Shown one piece after another: positions 26,576 to 36,322 of a stretch of DNA of 64,000 nucleotides. The DNA lies in contig CBIHPC010000010.1 of NCBI GenBank assembly GCA_966211305.1, positions 7,443-71,442 on the forward strand. The letters are read 5' to 3'. How positions within the stretch are numbered: position 1 is the first letter of the stretch; each line of letters opens with the position of its first letter. Position numbers and translations under genes: made by a program. The stretch comes from Niastella sp966211305. GTDB taxonomy: Bacteria > Bacteroidota > Bacteroidia > Chitinophagales > Chitinophagaceae. Below the pieces are notes generated by a model that searched no databases, had not been told where the DNA came from, and worked only from the letters and a program-made list of their open reading frames with translations.

Positions 26576-27937
26576 ATGAAAAGAATTTACAACTCCTTAG
26601 AGCAGTTTTCAATTACTGTTAGTTTATTAAAGTGGACGATGTTGGTTATCCCGGTTTCTTTAACCGTTGGCAGCCTCGTAGCTTTATTTCTCTGGTTACT
26701 CGAAACAGCAACCCGTTTGCGCTGGCAATATGAATGGCTGCTTTTGCTGCTTCCGCTGGCTGGTGTTGTCATTTACCTGCTTTATACTTACCTCGGAAAG
26801 AATTCCGATGCCGGTAATAACCTCGTTATGGAAGAAATTCACCAGCCGGGCGCAGGCGTTCCCGCAAGAATGGCCCCATTAGTATTGATAACTACCGTTA
26901 TTACGCATTTGTTTGGTGGCTCTGCCGGACGGGAAGGAACCGCCGTTCAAATGGGAGGCAGCGTTGCCAACCTGTTTGCAAAGTGGTTTAAATTGAAGGA
27001 AGAGGATCTGCGCATAATGCTTATGACAGGTGTAGCGGCCGGTTTTGGAGCGGTATTCGGCACCCCGCTTACCGGAGCAGTATTTGCGCTTGAAGTGCTG
27101 GCTATTGGCATTATACGGTACGAGGCCCTGATCCCCTGTTTAATTGCAGCCCTGTTTGCCGATATAACCACCTCTGCCTGGGGCATTCATCATACCCATT
27201 ATCATATCGATTTTATTGGATCGAACAGATCGGATCTGTATTTTATCAATACAGATCTTTTACTGCTGGTAAAGGTAATAGCCGCAGGCATTGCTTTCGG
27301 ACTGGCCGGTTACCTGTTTGCTGAGTTAATGCACACGATAAAAAATTACGCTAACCGCTTCATTCGTGTTAAATGGCTGATCCCGGTATTGGGAGGCTTA
27401 TTAATTATAGCCCTTTGCTATATTTTAGGCACCACCGATTATATTGGCCTCGGCGTTACAGGAAAAGAGCGCGATAGCGTAAGCATCTTATCGGCTTTTC
27501 ATGCCGGCGGGGCCACAAACTGGAGTTGGTTATTAAAGATCCTGTTTACGACCATCACATTAGGAATGGGATTTAAAGGTGGCGAAGTTACACCGCTCTT
27601 TTTTATCGGCGCAACATTGGGAAATACATTGGCTATATGGCTGGGCGCTCCCGTTGACCTGTTTGCCGCTTTGGGTTTTATTGCGGTATTCGCAGGCGCT
27701 ACCAATACCCCGATAGCATGTACATTAATGGGTATTGAATTGTTTGGCTCCGGTAACGCACTGTATTTTGCCATAGCCTGCTTTACCGCTTATTATTTTA
27801 GCGGTCACTCCGGCATTTACGGCGCGCAGCGCCTTATGGTCTCTAAAGTGCAGGGGTATCCATTTCAGAAAGAAAATACGTTAAAACAAATACGGGACAA
27901 AAGAATTGCCAAACGGAAGAGCGATCCACACAAATGA
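26576..27937 (+). CDS. CLC-F-type fluoride/proton antiporter
   Basis: 453 residues with the ~10+ membrane helices of the CLC fold. The filter region has GREGT instead of the chloride-type GREGP (GGSAGREGTAVQMGG), GGEVTPLF instead of GxFxP, and DAGNNLVMEEIHQPGAGVP in place of GSGIP. This combination is what I recall for the fluoride-exporting CLC-F branch. The gating glutamate is in GREGT. A fluoride riboswitch sits directly in its leader, which independently supports the substrate. It lowers cytoplasmic fluoride by exchange for protons. Monocistronic. Confidence 0.9.
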   Translation: MKRIYNSLEQFSITVSLLKWTMLVIPVSLTVGSLVALFLWLLETATRLRWQYEWLLLLLPLAGVVIYLLYTYLGKNSDAGNNLVMEEIHQPGAGVPARMAPLVLITTVITHLFGGSAGREGTAVQMGGSVANLFAKWFKLKEEDLRIMLMTGVAAGFGAVFGTPLTGAVFALEVLAIGIIRYEALIPCLIAALFADITTSAWGIHHTHYHIDFIGSNRSDLYFINTDLLLLVKVIAAGIAFGLAGYLFAELMHTIKNYANRFIRVKWLIPVLGGLLIIALCYILGTTDYIGLGVTGKERDSVSILSAFHAGGATNWSWLLKILFTTITLGMGFKGGEVTPLFFIGATLGNTLAIWLGAPVDLFAALGFIAVFAGATNTPIACTLMGIELFGSGNALYFAIACFTAYYFSGHSGIYGAQRLMVSKVQGYPFQKENTLKQIRDKRIAKRKSDPHK

Positions 27938-27995
27938 ATCCTTAGTACTTCTGCACTTTCACTCCCGGATGATGCCCGGCATAACCTGGTAATTT

Positions 27996-30900
27996 TCATA
28001 CCGGCACCGAACCACCTGGCTGATTTTTAGCCGTTTTTACATCTCCCAGGTACCGGTGTAACACTGCTTCTATTTCTTTCAACCGGAATGGTTTTGACAC
28101 ATAATCATTCATCCCTACCTGCAGGCAGCGTTCCTTATCCTCCTTCATTGCGTCGGCGGTTAAGGCTATGATCGGAATGTCTTTTTTGGCGCCGCTTAAC
28201 CGGCGGATCTGCAGGGTGGTATCAAACCCATCCAGTACCGGCATATTAACGTCCATAAAGATGAGCGACGGATTATGCTTTTCCAATAATTGAATTGCTT
28301 CCTGGCCGGTATGGGCCTTTATTACCTGCAATTGCATATTGGTTAGCACCTGCGTAATCAGTTCCATATTCATCGGATTGTCCTCCGCTACCAGGATCTC
28401 TTTATGGTTTACAAACTTTGCAAGTTGCGGGATGTTGACGTTAGGGTCCTTTTTAAAATGTGATTGTTCAAACAAATAAGAGAGCAGGTTGACCAGCGCG
28501 TTCAATTTAACAGGTTTTGACAGGAATTTATCAATACCTATCTTTTCCGCTTCGTGCTGAAACATTGTCTTTTCCAGTGAGGACAACATCAGGATGAATG
28601 GCTCGGCCGAACCGCTTAGCAGTTTTTTGATCTCCCCTACCAGCGTGATGCCATCCATCCCCGGCATCTGGTGGTCTGTAATGATCAGGTCGAACAACTG
28701 GTTACGGTCAATAGCTTCCTGAATAACCGTAAGCGCATCGGGCCCGTTGAAACATATTTTACACGGAATATCAAGATATTCAAAAATACCCTTCATCAGT
28801 TCACAGTTGGTGATATTATCATCGATCACCAGTACTTCACGCAGCAGTCCTTTCGAGGTTATGGATACACGGGGCATTTCATCTATGACCTGTAAAACCA
28901 AATTCAATGTAAAAGTACTGCCTACCCCTGGTTCACTTTCAACATACAGATCACCTTCCATAAGTTCTGCAAGGCGCCTCGAAATGGTCAGGCCCAAACC
29001 AGTTCCTCCAAATTTGCGGGTAGTAGAAGAATCCGCCTGGGTAAAGCTTTCAAAAATTGAATCCACCTTATCTTTTGCAATGCCAATGCCGGTATCTTTT
29101 ACCGAAATGGCTACCCCCAGCATTTTCCTGCCTTGCACCACATGTGTTACCCCCTGCTTCACGGTAACCAGCACTTCTCCCTCGCCGGTGAATTTGATGG
29201 CATTGCCAACGAGGTTTATCAATATCTGTCTTATCCTCACCGGGTCGCCAAAAAACTGCGCAGGTAACTTTGGATCGATATGACAAATGAGCTCTATATT
29301 TTTTTCCTGGGCTTTTATATCCAGCATGTCTACCGTTTCCTCTATCACTTCATTCAAACGGAAAGTAGTGTTGTCGATCAGTAATTTTCCAGCTTCGATT
29401 TTGCTGAAATCAAGGATATCATTAATGATATTAAGAAGATTATAGGCCGACTTATTTACATTGCCGAGATATTCGCGTTGTATTTTATTCAGCTCTGTAG
29501 TCAGCACAAGTTCACTAAACCCAATAATACCGTTCATTGGCGTACGCAGTTCATGGCTCATATTGGCCATAAATTCGCTTTTGGCAACACTTGCCGCTTC
29601 TGCCTTTTCTTTTGACTCCATCAATTGCGTTTCTATCTGGTTACGTTCAATGGCTGAACCAAGCGTAGCCGCGAATGATGTAAGGATCGAAAATTCGGTT
29701 TCTGTCCATTGGCGATCCATCCTGCAATCATAAAAGCTCACAAATCCCCAGAAATCATCCAGTACAAAAACTGGTATGATAGCCATGGACTTTGCGCCGT
29801 TCCTGGCATGCATGCCCCTGAACAACTCATCCTCTATATCACTGGTGTAACTGTAATAAATTTCGTTGTTGGATAATTTCTTATACGCACAGCCCATATT
29901 TTTAATATGCTGGAACTCGGGCCTTCTGTACTCTATTTCATTATTCCGGGCTGTCCAGCGCATTAACTGATCAGCGTGCCCGTCATTTTTCAGGTCGCCG
30001 TAATTTTTGTAAATGTTTACTATGTCGATATGCATTTTCAGGCCAAGCAACCGAATCGATTCGCCCATTGCTTTCTCCATATCGTTATTACTGATCAGTT
30101 CATGAGTGGCTTCGGCTACAGCCTGCAACAACTGGTCTTTTTTATGAAGGTCATTGGCGCTTTGCTGTATTTCCTTTTCGCTTGCGCTCAGATTATCGCG
30201 CATTACGATAAGCGCTTTCCCCAGTACATCCTCTTCACTGAGGGGTTGAAATGGAACATTAAAATTCCGGATCCCCACTTCGTGCGCAAATTGCGTAGTG
30301 GCAAGGGTTTTTTCCGACAGGTTGTTCACTGCCTGCATCATTTCGCCGATCTCGTCTTTTCTGGTTTCCAGCGCCGACCTGGGAATGATGCCTTTTCCAA
30401 GGTCGTTAACAATAGATTTTATTTTATTGATAGGGCTGATGATCACCCTCGTCATATAAATAGCCAGGAATAAACCAATGCAGATAATGCTGATGGCGAG
30501 TACGATGATGATCCCTCTTAATTCATTGGAAGAACGTTCAAAGTGAAGATGTTCTTCAAGTCTTACTTTTTGTGCATAGGCAGTAATATTGTTAAGCGAC
30601 TGCATTAACGTATCCGTTCCCGGAAGTACTTCGTCCTCAATTTTTCGCTCAGCCTCCAGCCTGATCACCAGGTCATCGTAATCCTCGAACTCCTGTAAAG
30701 AACCCATTATGGTCTTTTCAATTAAAAGCAATTCTTCAAACCCTGTATAAACCTTCTGAAGGCTGTCCTTCAAATAACTGTTTTTCCAGCGTGCCGAATA
30801 ATTGTTGAGCCTCTCCTTCAATGCCTGGTAATCGGATCGATGCAGTTTTATCAACAGGTCTTTATCCTGCTGTTTTGAGCGCAGGAACACCCAGTTGGTC

Positions 30901-31115
30901 GTGTACATTTTTGATTCCAGCAGCATCTGTTTCAGATCGTTCAGTGCCACAAGCGCAGGATCGATAACTTCAGAAACATTATAGGCCAGTTTTTTATTGT
31001 TCTGCAGGGTGATGAGGGTAATGATGCCATTGACCACAAAGAGGAACACAAGCAGGGAAAAACTGAGGTTGATCTTTCTTCGAAGAGAAAAATGGGTTGA
31101 AAAAAAGCTTTTCAT
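27996..31115 (-). CDS. Hybrid sensor histidine kinase (membrane 4-helix sensor, HAMP, GAF, HisKA, HATPase, REC, REC)
   Basis: 1039 residues. Transmembrane helix 1 at ~14-36, a periplasmic helical sensor (~37-200), helix 2 at ~202-224, HAMP to ~280, a GAF-like domain (~330-500), HisKA with MSHELRTPMNG, HATPase (NLVGNAIKFT, DTGIGIA, GGTGLGLTISRRL) and two receivers (IITDHQMPGMDG and IFMDVNMPVLDG). No HPt or DNA-binding output is present, so the phosphate must leave to a separate HPt or the protein works through its own receivers. It is the last gene of an operon behind the TonB-dependent receptor (11-bp gap), whose signal it probably reads. Confidence 0.93.
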   Translation of the reverse strand: MKSFFSTHFSLRRKINLSFSLLVFLFVVNGIITLITLQNNKKLAYNVSEVIDPALVALNDLKQMLLESKMYTTNWVFLRSKQQDKDLLIKLHRSDYQALKERLNNYSARWKNSYLKDSLQKVYTGFEELLLIEKTIMGSLQEFEDYDDLVIRLEAERKIEDEVLPGTDTLMQSLNNITAYAQKVRLEEHLHFERSSNELRGIIIVLAISIICIGLFLAIYMTRVIISPINKIKSIVNDLGKGIIPRSALETRKDEIGEMMQAVNNLSEKTLATTQFAHEVGIRNFNVPFQPLSEEDVLGKALIVMRDNLSASEKEIQQSANDLHKKDQLLQAVAEATHELISNNDMEKAMGESIRLLGLKMHIDIVNIYKNYGDLKNDGHADQLMRWTARNNEIEYRRPEFQHIKNMGCAYKKLSNNEIYYSYTSDIEDELFRGMHARNGAKSMAIIPVFVLDDFWGFVSFYDCRMDRQWTETEFSILTSFAATLGSAIERNQIETQLMESKEKAEAASVAKSEFMANMSHELRTPMNGIIGFSELVLTTELNKIQREYLGNVNKSAYNLLNIINDILDFSKIEAGKLLIDNTTFRLNEVIEETVDMLDIKAQEKNIELICHIDPKLPAQFFGDPVRIRQILINLVGNAIKFTGEGEVLVTVKQGVTHVVQGRKMLGVAISVKDTGIGIAKDKVDSIFESFTQADSSTTRKFGGTGLGLTISRRLAELMEGDLYVESEPGVGSTFTLNLVLQVIDEMPRVSITSKGLLREVLVIDDNITNCELMKGIFEYLDIPCKICFNGPDALTVIQEAIDRNQLFDLIITDHQMPGMDGITLVGEIKKLLSGSAEPFILMLSSLEKTMFQHEAEKIGIDKFLSKPVKLNALVNLLSYLFEQSHFKKDPNVNIPQLAKFVNHKEILVAEDNPMNMELITQVLTNMQLQVIKAHTGQEAIQLLEKHNPSLIFMDVNMPVLDGFDTTLQIRRLSGAKKDIPIIALTADAMKEDKERCLQVGMNDYVSKPFRLKEIEAVLHRYLGDVKTAKNQPGGSVPV

Positions 31116-31126
31116 TGGTGCGGATA

Positions 31127-33379
31127 TTATTGAAGGCTGAATGTAAGGCCTGCCATTACACGCAGGGGATCCTGCAGGCTTCCATGGAATGTGATTGAGT
31201 TATTATCGTTTAAATCTACATCCAGCGGGTTGCGGTAGCGCTGGTTGAGTGCATTCTGCACTTTTGCAAAAAAGGTAAACCGTTCTTTCCAGGTATATCC
31301 TGCCGATGCGTTAACAAGTGTGTACCCCGGCAGCGTCTGCCTGTGGTGAGGATTCGCCTCATCGGTAAATCCTGTTACCCTTTGCTTTCCGGAATGCAGC
31401 AGCCTTAAAGAATAATTGAAATCACCCGAATGGCCATCTATCCCCGCGCGGAACTGCCATGGAGCAACGAAAGGCAAATGTACTTCAATTATCTTTGAAG
31501 AAGGACCACTTTCCATTACGGTACCATCCACGTAACTTATAGAGGTCCACGCTTTAAACTTCGAGGCGCCAATGCTGAACGCACTATTCACAATAAGATT
31601 TCCCCCGTAGTTTTCCTGCGTTCCTGCATTAAAAGGAACCTCAATATAATCGACAGGATATCCTACATACCGGTTATTATATAAATTGGTGTTCCCATTA
31701 TCCGGCACGCTGGTTATGAGATTTCTCATGTGGGTATAGTAACCGGTAAGCGTAAGGTTCAGGTACCGGTTGAACTTATGGTTGATACTTACCTCAGCTG
31801 TTTGCGAAGTGGTTGGCTTTAATCCGGGATTGGGAAGGTACCAAAATGAAGACCTGTATGTTCTTCCTGAATCAGGCGAATAAAAACTGCCATACTGCTC
31901 AAAGGAAGTTTGTGGGGAAGGCGCCCAGTAGGCAGTGCCATATAACGCTTTAATGGTTGTTTTAGCCGTGTGATTATAAATCAGGCCGGCACGCGGGTTA
32001 ACAGTTGATCCGAATCGTGAATTATTGTCGTACCTCACGCCTAAGGTCATGGCAAATTTTTTAAATGCAGTAAACTGCCCCTGCAGGAACGAGCCCACAT
32101 TGTGGTATTTGAGATGATAGAATTTTGCCGGAATTCCACCCGGGTTATATAAGTTGGAAGAATTCAGCAGCGTTCCTTCCACCGCGCCAATTCCGTCAAT
32201 TGGTTCTGCCAGCTCAACTGATTTCGGAATGGAATTAAACAGCTCATACGTCAATCCTCCCAGCACGTTGATGGTTCTGGCAAGCGGAAAACTGATCTGC
32301 TCATCCACTTTTATCATCGATCCAAAGGCATATTTATAACCGTGTTCCATGCCCCCATAAAGATTACGATAATTTGATTTAGGGTTCAATTCGTAGAAAC
32401 TTCCCTGCAAACTTGTAACCGATCTTAGGTTTCCTATTGAATCAGAATAGGCCAAATTGGCTGTAGTTACCCCACTGCCGTAAAAAACATCTTTATTATA
32501 TACCCCATTGTCGGGCTTTAATGTAGCGCTTGTAGGCACCTGGGCATAATGCCTGAGCAGTTTGAAATCGAACGGGCCTTTATCGAGGGACAGGTACATG
32601 TTATACGCCTTAAACGGCGCACTGTATGCCTTGTTTGTCGGCTGATCAGGCTGCATGGGACCATAGGAAGTATTATATAACCCTGATTGCTGCGCAAGCA
32701 TTGAATATTCTTCGGGATATGTTTTAGAGAAATCCGGCTGCCGGTCGTATAAATACTGGCCACCGGCAGTAAGATTAAGACCATTTTTGAGTGTTTTTCT
32801 AAAAAATAGATGTTGATTACTATAGCCCTGGGTTCCTGCCATCGTTCTTGCCTCAACCCGGCCGGGGCCTTCACCTTTTTCGGTGATAATATTGATAACG
32901 CCCGACATGGCATCGGCGCCATAAAGGGCAGAACCAGGGCCATATACCACTTCAATTTGTTTAGCCAGGTAAACAGGAAAATTCTCCAGCAGGGGAAGCG
33001 CTTCATTTGTAGGGGACGATATCCTGATCCCATCCATCAATATCACAAACCTGTCCTGTCGCCTGATCCCCCTTATAATAAATGAGGCTGAAGTCTCCGG
33101 GTCGGATTTATCGTTCACCTTGATATCAGGAAGATCGTTCAACACTTCGGTAAGATTTGTGTAGCCCCGCGTTTTGATTTGTTTGGCGTTTATCACTATC
33201 ACAGTGGCCGGGGCCTCGCCCACGGTTTGCGATGATTTTGATACCGTGGTAATTTTCACGTTTAGCAGTTCTTCGAGGCTCAGGGTTTCAAAATCAGGGG
33301 TATTCTGCGCAAGCGCATGATCGGCCAGGGCGGTAAGACCAAGCGTCACCGATGCAATTCGTGTAAATAGTTTTATCAT
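31127..33379 (-). CDS. TonB-dependent receptor (colicin-I-receptor-like)
   Basis: 750 residues from MIKLFTRIASVTLGLTALADHALAQ, a signal peptide; the longer frame would overlap the upstream yfiR-like stop. LSLEELLNVKITTVSKSSQTVGEAPATV leads into the plug (RGIRRQDRFVILMDGIRI, GPGSALYGADAMSGVINI), then a 22-strand barrel ending FTFFAKVQNALNQRYRNP...MAGLTFSL. It lacks the carboxypeptidase-like N-domain typical of SusC. It starts 7 bp after the YfiR-like gene and is followed by the hybrid kinase, so signalling rather than bulk uptake is likely. Confidence 0.9.
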   Translation of the reverse strand: MIKLFTRIASVTLGLTALADHALAQNTPDFETLSLEELLNVKITTVSKSSQTVGEAPATVIVINAKQIKTRGYTNLTEVLNDLPDIKVNDKSDPETSASFIIRGIRRQDRFVILMDGIRISSPTNEALPLLENFPVYLAKQIEVVYGPGSALYGADAMSGVINIITEKGEGPGRVEARTMAGTQGYSNQHLFFRKTLKNGLNLTAGGQYLYDRQPDFSKTYPEEYSMLAQQSGLYNTSYGPMQPDQPTNKAYSAPFKAYNMYLSLDKGPFDFKLLRHYAQVPTSATLKPDNGVYNKDVFYGSGVTTANLAYSDSIGNLRSVTSLQGSFYELNPKSNYRNLYGGMEHGYKYAFGSMIKVDEQISFPLARTINVLGGLTYELFNSIPKSVELAEPIDGIGAVEGTLLNSSNLYNPGGIPAKFYHLKYHNVGSFLQGQFTAFKKFAMTLGVRYDNNSRFGSTVNPRAGLIYNHTAKTTIKALYGTAYWAPSPQTSFEQYGSFYSPDSGRTYRSSFWYLPNPGLKPTTSQTAEVSINHKFNRYLNLTLTGYYTHMRNLITSVPDNGNTNLYNNRYVGYPVDYIEVPFNAGTQENYGGNLIVNSAFSIGASKFKAWTSISYVDGTVMESGPSSKIIEVHLPFVAPWQFRAGIDGHSGDFNYSLRLLHSGKQRVTGFTDEANPHHRQTLPGYTLVNASAGYTWKERFTFFAKVQNALNQRYRNPLDVDLNDNNSITFHGSLQDPLRVMAGLTFSLQ

Positions 33380-33386
33380 GGCAGGA

Positions 33387-33974
33387 TTATTTAACAAGAG
33401 TTCCCAGGCGAAGCAGTTCATTCGCAATACTGAGCCCCCGTTGGTCTATATTATTTTTGTTTATTTCAAGTTTCAGGCGATCCGATACTACGTTGAAGCT
33501 GATGCACGCCCCTTTTGCAGCGGCCCCTTTTTCTTCACAAACCAGTAATACCGCATCATTTTCCGTACGTGCAGTAATTTTTTTTAAGCTGCTGCTTTCT
33601 TCTTCACTTAAAAATAAAATGTGACAATCATAAGTTGTTTGAGAAGGAGAAAAACGCCTCACAACAATCCGTTGGTTCCATGCTTTTTTATTGCCTGTTA
33701 TTCTTTTCAATTCATCAAATAGCATGGTTTCTCCGATCACCCCGATTATAAAGTCGTTTGTTTTGCTTTTCTCAGGCCAGTCGACATATTTTGTAAAATG
33801 GTAAATAATATTGGCATGAACCGAATAGTTCATTGTATTTTGGGCCCTTCCATTAAGAAATGGAGAAATAGAGAATAACATCATCACCACCACTCTTTTA
33901 CACTGACGCCCAATACTATACTTATACAATGTGCCTGTTGAAGATACACCCTCTGCTATTTTTTCGGTTTTCAT
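33387..33974 (-). CDS. YfiR-like periplasmic protein (DUF4154)
   Basis: 195 residues; an internal Met (MMLFSISPFLNGRAQ) gives a more usual signal peptide and may be the true start (33884). The mature part fits DUF4154/YfiR: ANIIYHFTKYVDWPEKS, FIIGVIGETMLFDELKRI, DCHILFLSEEES, ACISFNVVSDRLKLEINKNNIDQRGLSIANELLRLGTLV. In Pseudomonas YfiR is a periplasmic regulator of a membrane signalling enzyme. Here it heads an operon with a TonB receptor and a hybrid kinase, so it may gate that kinase from the periplasm. Confidence 0.85.
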   Translation of the reverse strand: MKTEKIAEGVSSTGTLYKYSIGRQCKRVVVMMLFSISPFLNGRAQNTMNYSVHANIIYHFTKYVDWPEKSKTNDFIIGVIGETMLFDELKRITGNKKAWNQRIVVRRFSPSQTTYDCHILFLSEEESSSLKKITARTENDAVLLVCEEKGAAAKGACISFNVVSDRLKLEINKNNIDQRGLSIANELLRLGTLVK

Positions 33975-34134
33975 TGGTATTGTTCAATTTGTAAATCCGG
34001 TCTCAGATAATTTGCAAAGAAAACGAAGCGGTAATGCGAGAAGTGTAAAAAACACCAATATTGCTGATCATTAAGTGTTTTGCACCGTGTAATGGTGGGG
34101 AAAAACACTCAGTCGCTACTGGTTGAATACCGCC

Positions 34135-34146
34135 TGACCAGAATCA
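34135..34146. promoter_or_regulatory. FNR/NNR-like box
   Basis: TGAC-CAGA-ATCA, 76 bp before the ATG at 34223. Confidence 0.45.
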
Positions 34147-34222
34147 TGCATTTACTGCCATTTGGCTGATAAAGGTTACATCGTTGCAATCAAAAAGATC
34201 AGATTTTCGCATAATTGGCCCA

Positions 34223-36067
34223 ATGTTCACCAATTTATATAAACCGATTATTGATCCGTACAATTTTCAAATTCATTTCATGCAGCATCACCGCCTTCAC
34301 AAGTTCCATATTCCTGTAATGGGTTTGGCGTATACTATTGACAGCCCGGTTAAAGTGGCAAGATTTGGTATTTCATCGGTTATCTCCATTATCGAAGACA
34401 AATTGCTGGAAACGATGCGGAGGCATTACTATCCCACTATAAATGAGAAGTATCAACCTGTCAGTGTTCATGAACCCGATTACAGAGCCAAACGAATTAC
34501 CGATTACCTCAACCTGGTTAATTCAATTGTACAGGCCCAGATTGAAAAACTGAAACAGGCGGCATTTGAAACGGGCTCGGAGATCGTAAAATACTTCGAG
34601 ATGCTTCCCGACGACAGTCAATTAAAAATGTTATACCGGCAAATGATGCAGACAAATACCCAGCCGGAAAGAAAAAAATTAGAAGAATTTTTACGTACGC
34701 AAATAAAACCGGGAAGCATCGACGTAAATATTATGACAAAAATTGACCGGGAGAATTTCGATGAGGATGGCCGGTTGCTGGAAGATGGCTCGGATGCCGT
34801 ATCGGCACTCAGAGGGTATGCGAAGAGTGATCTCTCCAATTCATCAGTCGTTTTTTCGGCAGGCATGAACCCCCGCCTGTACAATTATCTGGAAACCTGC
34901 AATGAGTTTGATCTGAACGAAAATGGTGGATTTACAAAAAAAATAATTGTAAAAGTGAGTGATTACCGGTCTGCATTTATTCAGGGAAAATACCTGGCAA
35001 AAAAAGGAATTTGGGTAAGTGAGTTCAGGATTGAATCGGGGCTTAACTGCGGCGGCCATGCTTTTGCGACAGCGGGATTTTTATTGGGTCCTATATTGGA
35101 AGAATTCCGGGTGAAGAAACAGGAATTGATTGATTCGCTTTTTGATATTTATAATGAGGCGCTTCTAAAAAAGAAAAATAAAAAAATAAATAATCCGCCG
35201 GCTATGGCCTTTTCCGTACAGGGTGGCATCGGCACGCATGAAGAAGACGATTTTCTGCATCGTCATTACGGCATTGACAGTACGGGATGGGGCACACCAT
35301 TTCTGTTGGTGCCTGAAGCTACTACGGTAGATGAAACCACATTACAGTTATTATGTGCCGCTAAGGAAAAAGATATTGTTTTGAGCCGCAATTCGCCTTT
35401 AGGCGTCAGGTTCCACTACTTACAGGGAACCAGTTCACACAATGAAAAATTGTCACGCATAAGCATGGGCAAACCCGGAAGTCCCTGCACGGAGAAGCAT
35501 CTTGCATTTAACACAGAATTTACCAGTGAACCCATTTGTACCGCATCCCGTAAATACCAGGCGTTGAAGATCGCACAATTGCAAACGCTTGATCTGCCGG
35601 AGCCTGTTTATAAGAAGCAGCTGTCAGAAGTATTGGATAAGGAATGCTTATGTATAGGCCTGAGCAATGCAGCGGCTACGAAGTATAATATCCCATTTGT
35701 AAATAAACTGAACGCCGTAACGATTTGTCCGGGCCCTAATATCGTAAACTTTTCCGAAGTGGTTTCACTTCAAACAATGGTAGACCATATCTATGGGCGC
35801 AGGAACATTACTGCCAACGACGCAAGACCGCACATGTTCATTGCTGAATTATATTTATATATTGATTATCTGAAAGAAAGATTAGATGACGATTTGCAAA
35901 GCGGACAGTTTGAGAAGAACAAAAAGTACTACGCTGATTTTTCCCGAAATCTCAATAATGGTATCAGCTATTACCGCAATTTGCCCGGTGTTGCTTCATC
36001 AGGCCGCGAAGCTTTTTTAAAAGCGCTTGATAGCGTTGAGACAGCACTCAATCACTTGCATTGCTAA
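34223..36067 (+). CDS. Unrecognised 614-residue Cys-rich protein beside the nitrate-respiration genes
   Basis: 614 residues from the first ATG (MFTNLYKPII); the frame extends 13 codons to a TTG at 34184, close to the FNR-like box. No signal peptide or membrane segment, so cytosolic. The N-terminal MGLAYTIDSPVKVARFGISSVISIIEDKL resembles the first strand-helix unit of FMN TIM-barrel proteins (nitronate monooxygenase/glutamate-synthase-like), but I cannot assign a family. Cysteines sit in conserved-looking settings: ESGLNCGGH (~276), GSPCTEKH (~424), EPICTAS (~438), KECLCIGLSN (~475 and 477) and TICPGPN (~501), which may bind a metal or Fe-S cluster. It is preceded by an FNR-like box and followed by the DGC operon. 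Confidence 0.8.
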   Translation: MFTNLYKPIIDPYNFQIHFMQHHRLHKFHIPVMGLAYTIDSPVKVARFGISSVISIIEDKLLETMRRHYYPTINEKYQPVSVHEPDYRAKRITDYLNLVNSIVQAQIEKLKQAAFETGSEIVKYFEMLPDDSQLKMLYRQMMQTNTQPERKKLEEFLRTQIKPGSIDVNIMTKIDRENFDEDGRLLEDGSDAVSALRGYAKSDLSNSSVVFSAGMNPRLYNYLETCNEFDLNENGGFTKKIIVKVSDYRSAFIQGKYLAKKGIWVSEFRIESGLNCGGHAFATAGFLLGPILEEFRVKKQELIDSLFDIYNEALLKKKNKKINNPPAMAFSVQGGIGTHEEDDFLHRHYGIDSTGWGTPFLLVPEATTVDETTLQLLCAAKEKDIVLSRNSPLGVRFHYLQGTSSHNEKLSRISMGKPGSPCTEKHLAFNTEFTSEPICTASRKYQALKIAQLQTLDLPEPVYKKQLSEVLDKECLCIGLSNAAATKYNIPFVNKLNAVTICPGPNIVNFSEVVSLQTMVDHIYGRRNITANDARPHMFIAELYLYIDYLKERLDDDLQSGQFEKNKKYYADFSRNLNNGISYYRNLPGVASSGREAFLKALDSVETALNHLHC

Positions 36068-36322
36068 AATTGCCAAGCAACTAATCATGCAACGGGCTGA
36101 TGCCGCGATAATTTGCCAGGAAATACCTGACTAATTCTATACAAACTTTTATGATACCGATCATAAATGCCATTAATATTATTCAGCAACTTTGAGTCTG
36201 TTACACTGAACAAAGTCATAATAGCAATAAAAGCATTAAAGTACTTTTATACTATATAATTCATTTAACAATTCGTATCCGTATTGCAACGCGTCTTGGC
36301 GGATCGCATTATAACGAAGAAC
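36068..36322. other. Intergenic region before the DGC operon
   Basis: A 255-bp AT-rich gap with the FNR-like box at 36152-36163. No terminator for the upstream gene is evident, so read-through is possible. Confidence 0.4.
36152..36163. promoter_or_regulatory. FNR/NNR-like box
   Basis: TGAT-ACCG-ATCA inside the longer palindrome TTATGAT/ATCATAA, upstream of the DGC operon. Confidence 0.6.

Noticed and set aside
26576..27937. Ordinary chloride channel
   Set aside because: The filter motifs are the GREGT-type variants and a fluoride riboswitch precedes the gene.
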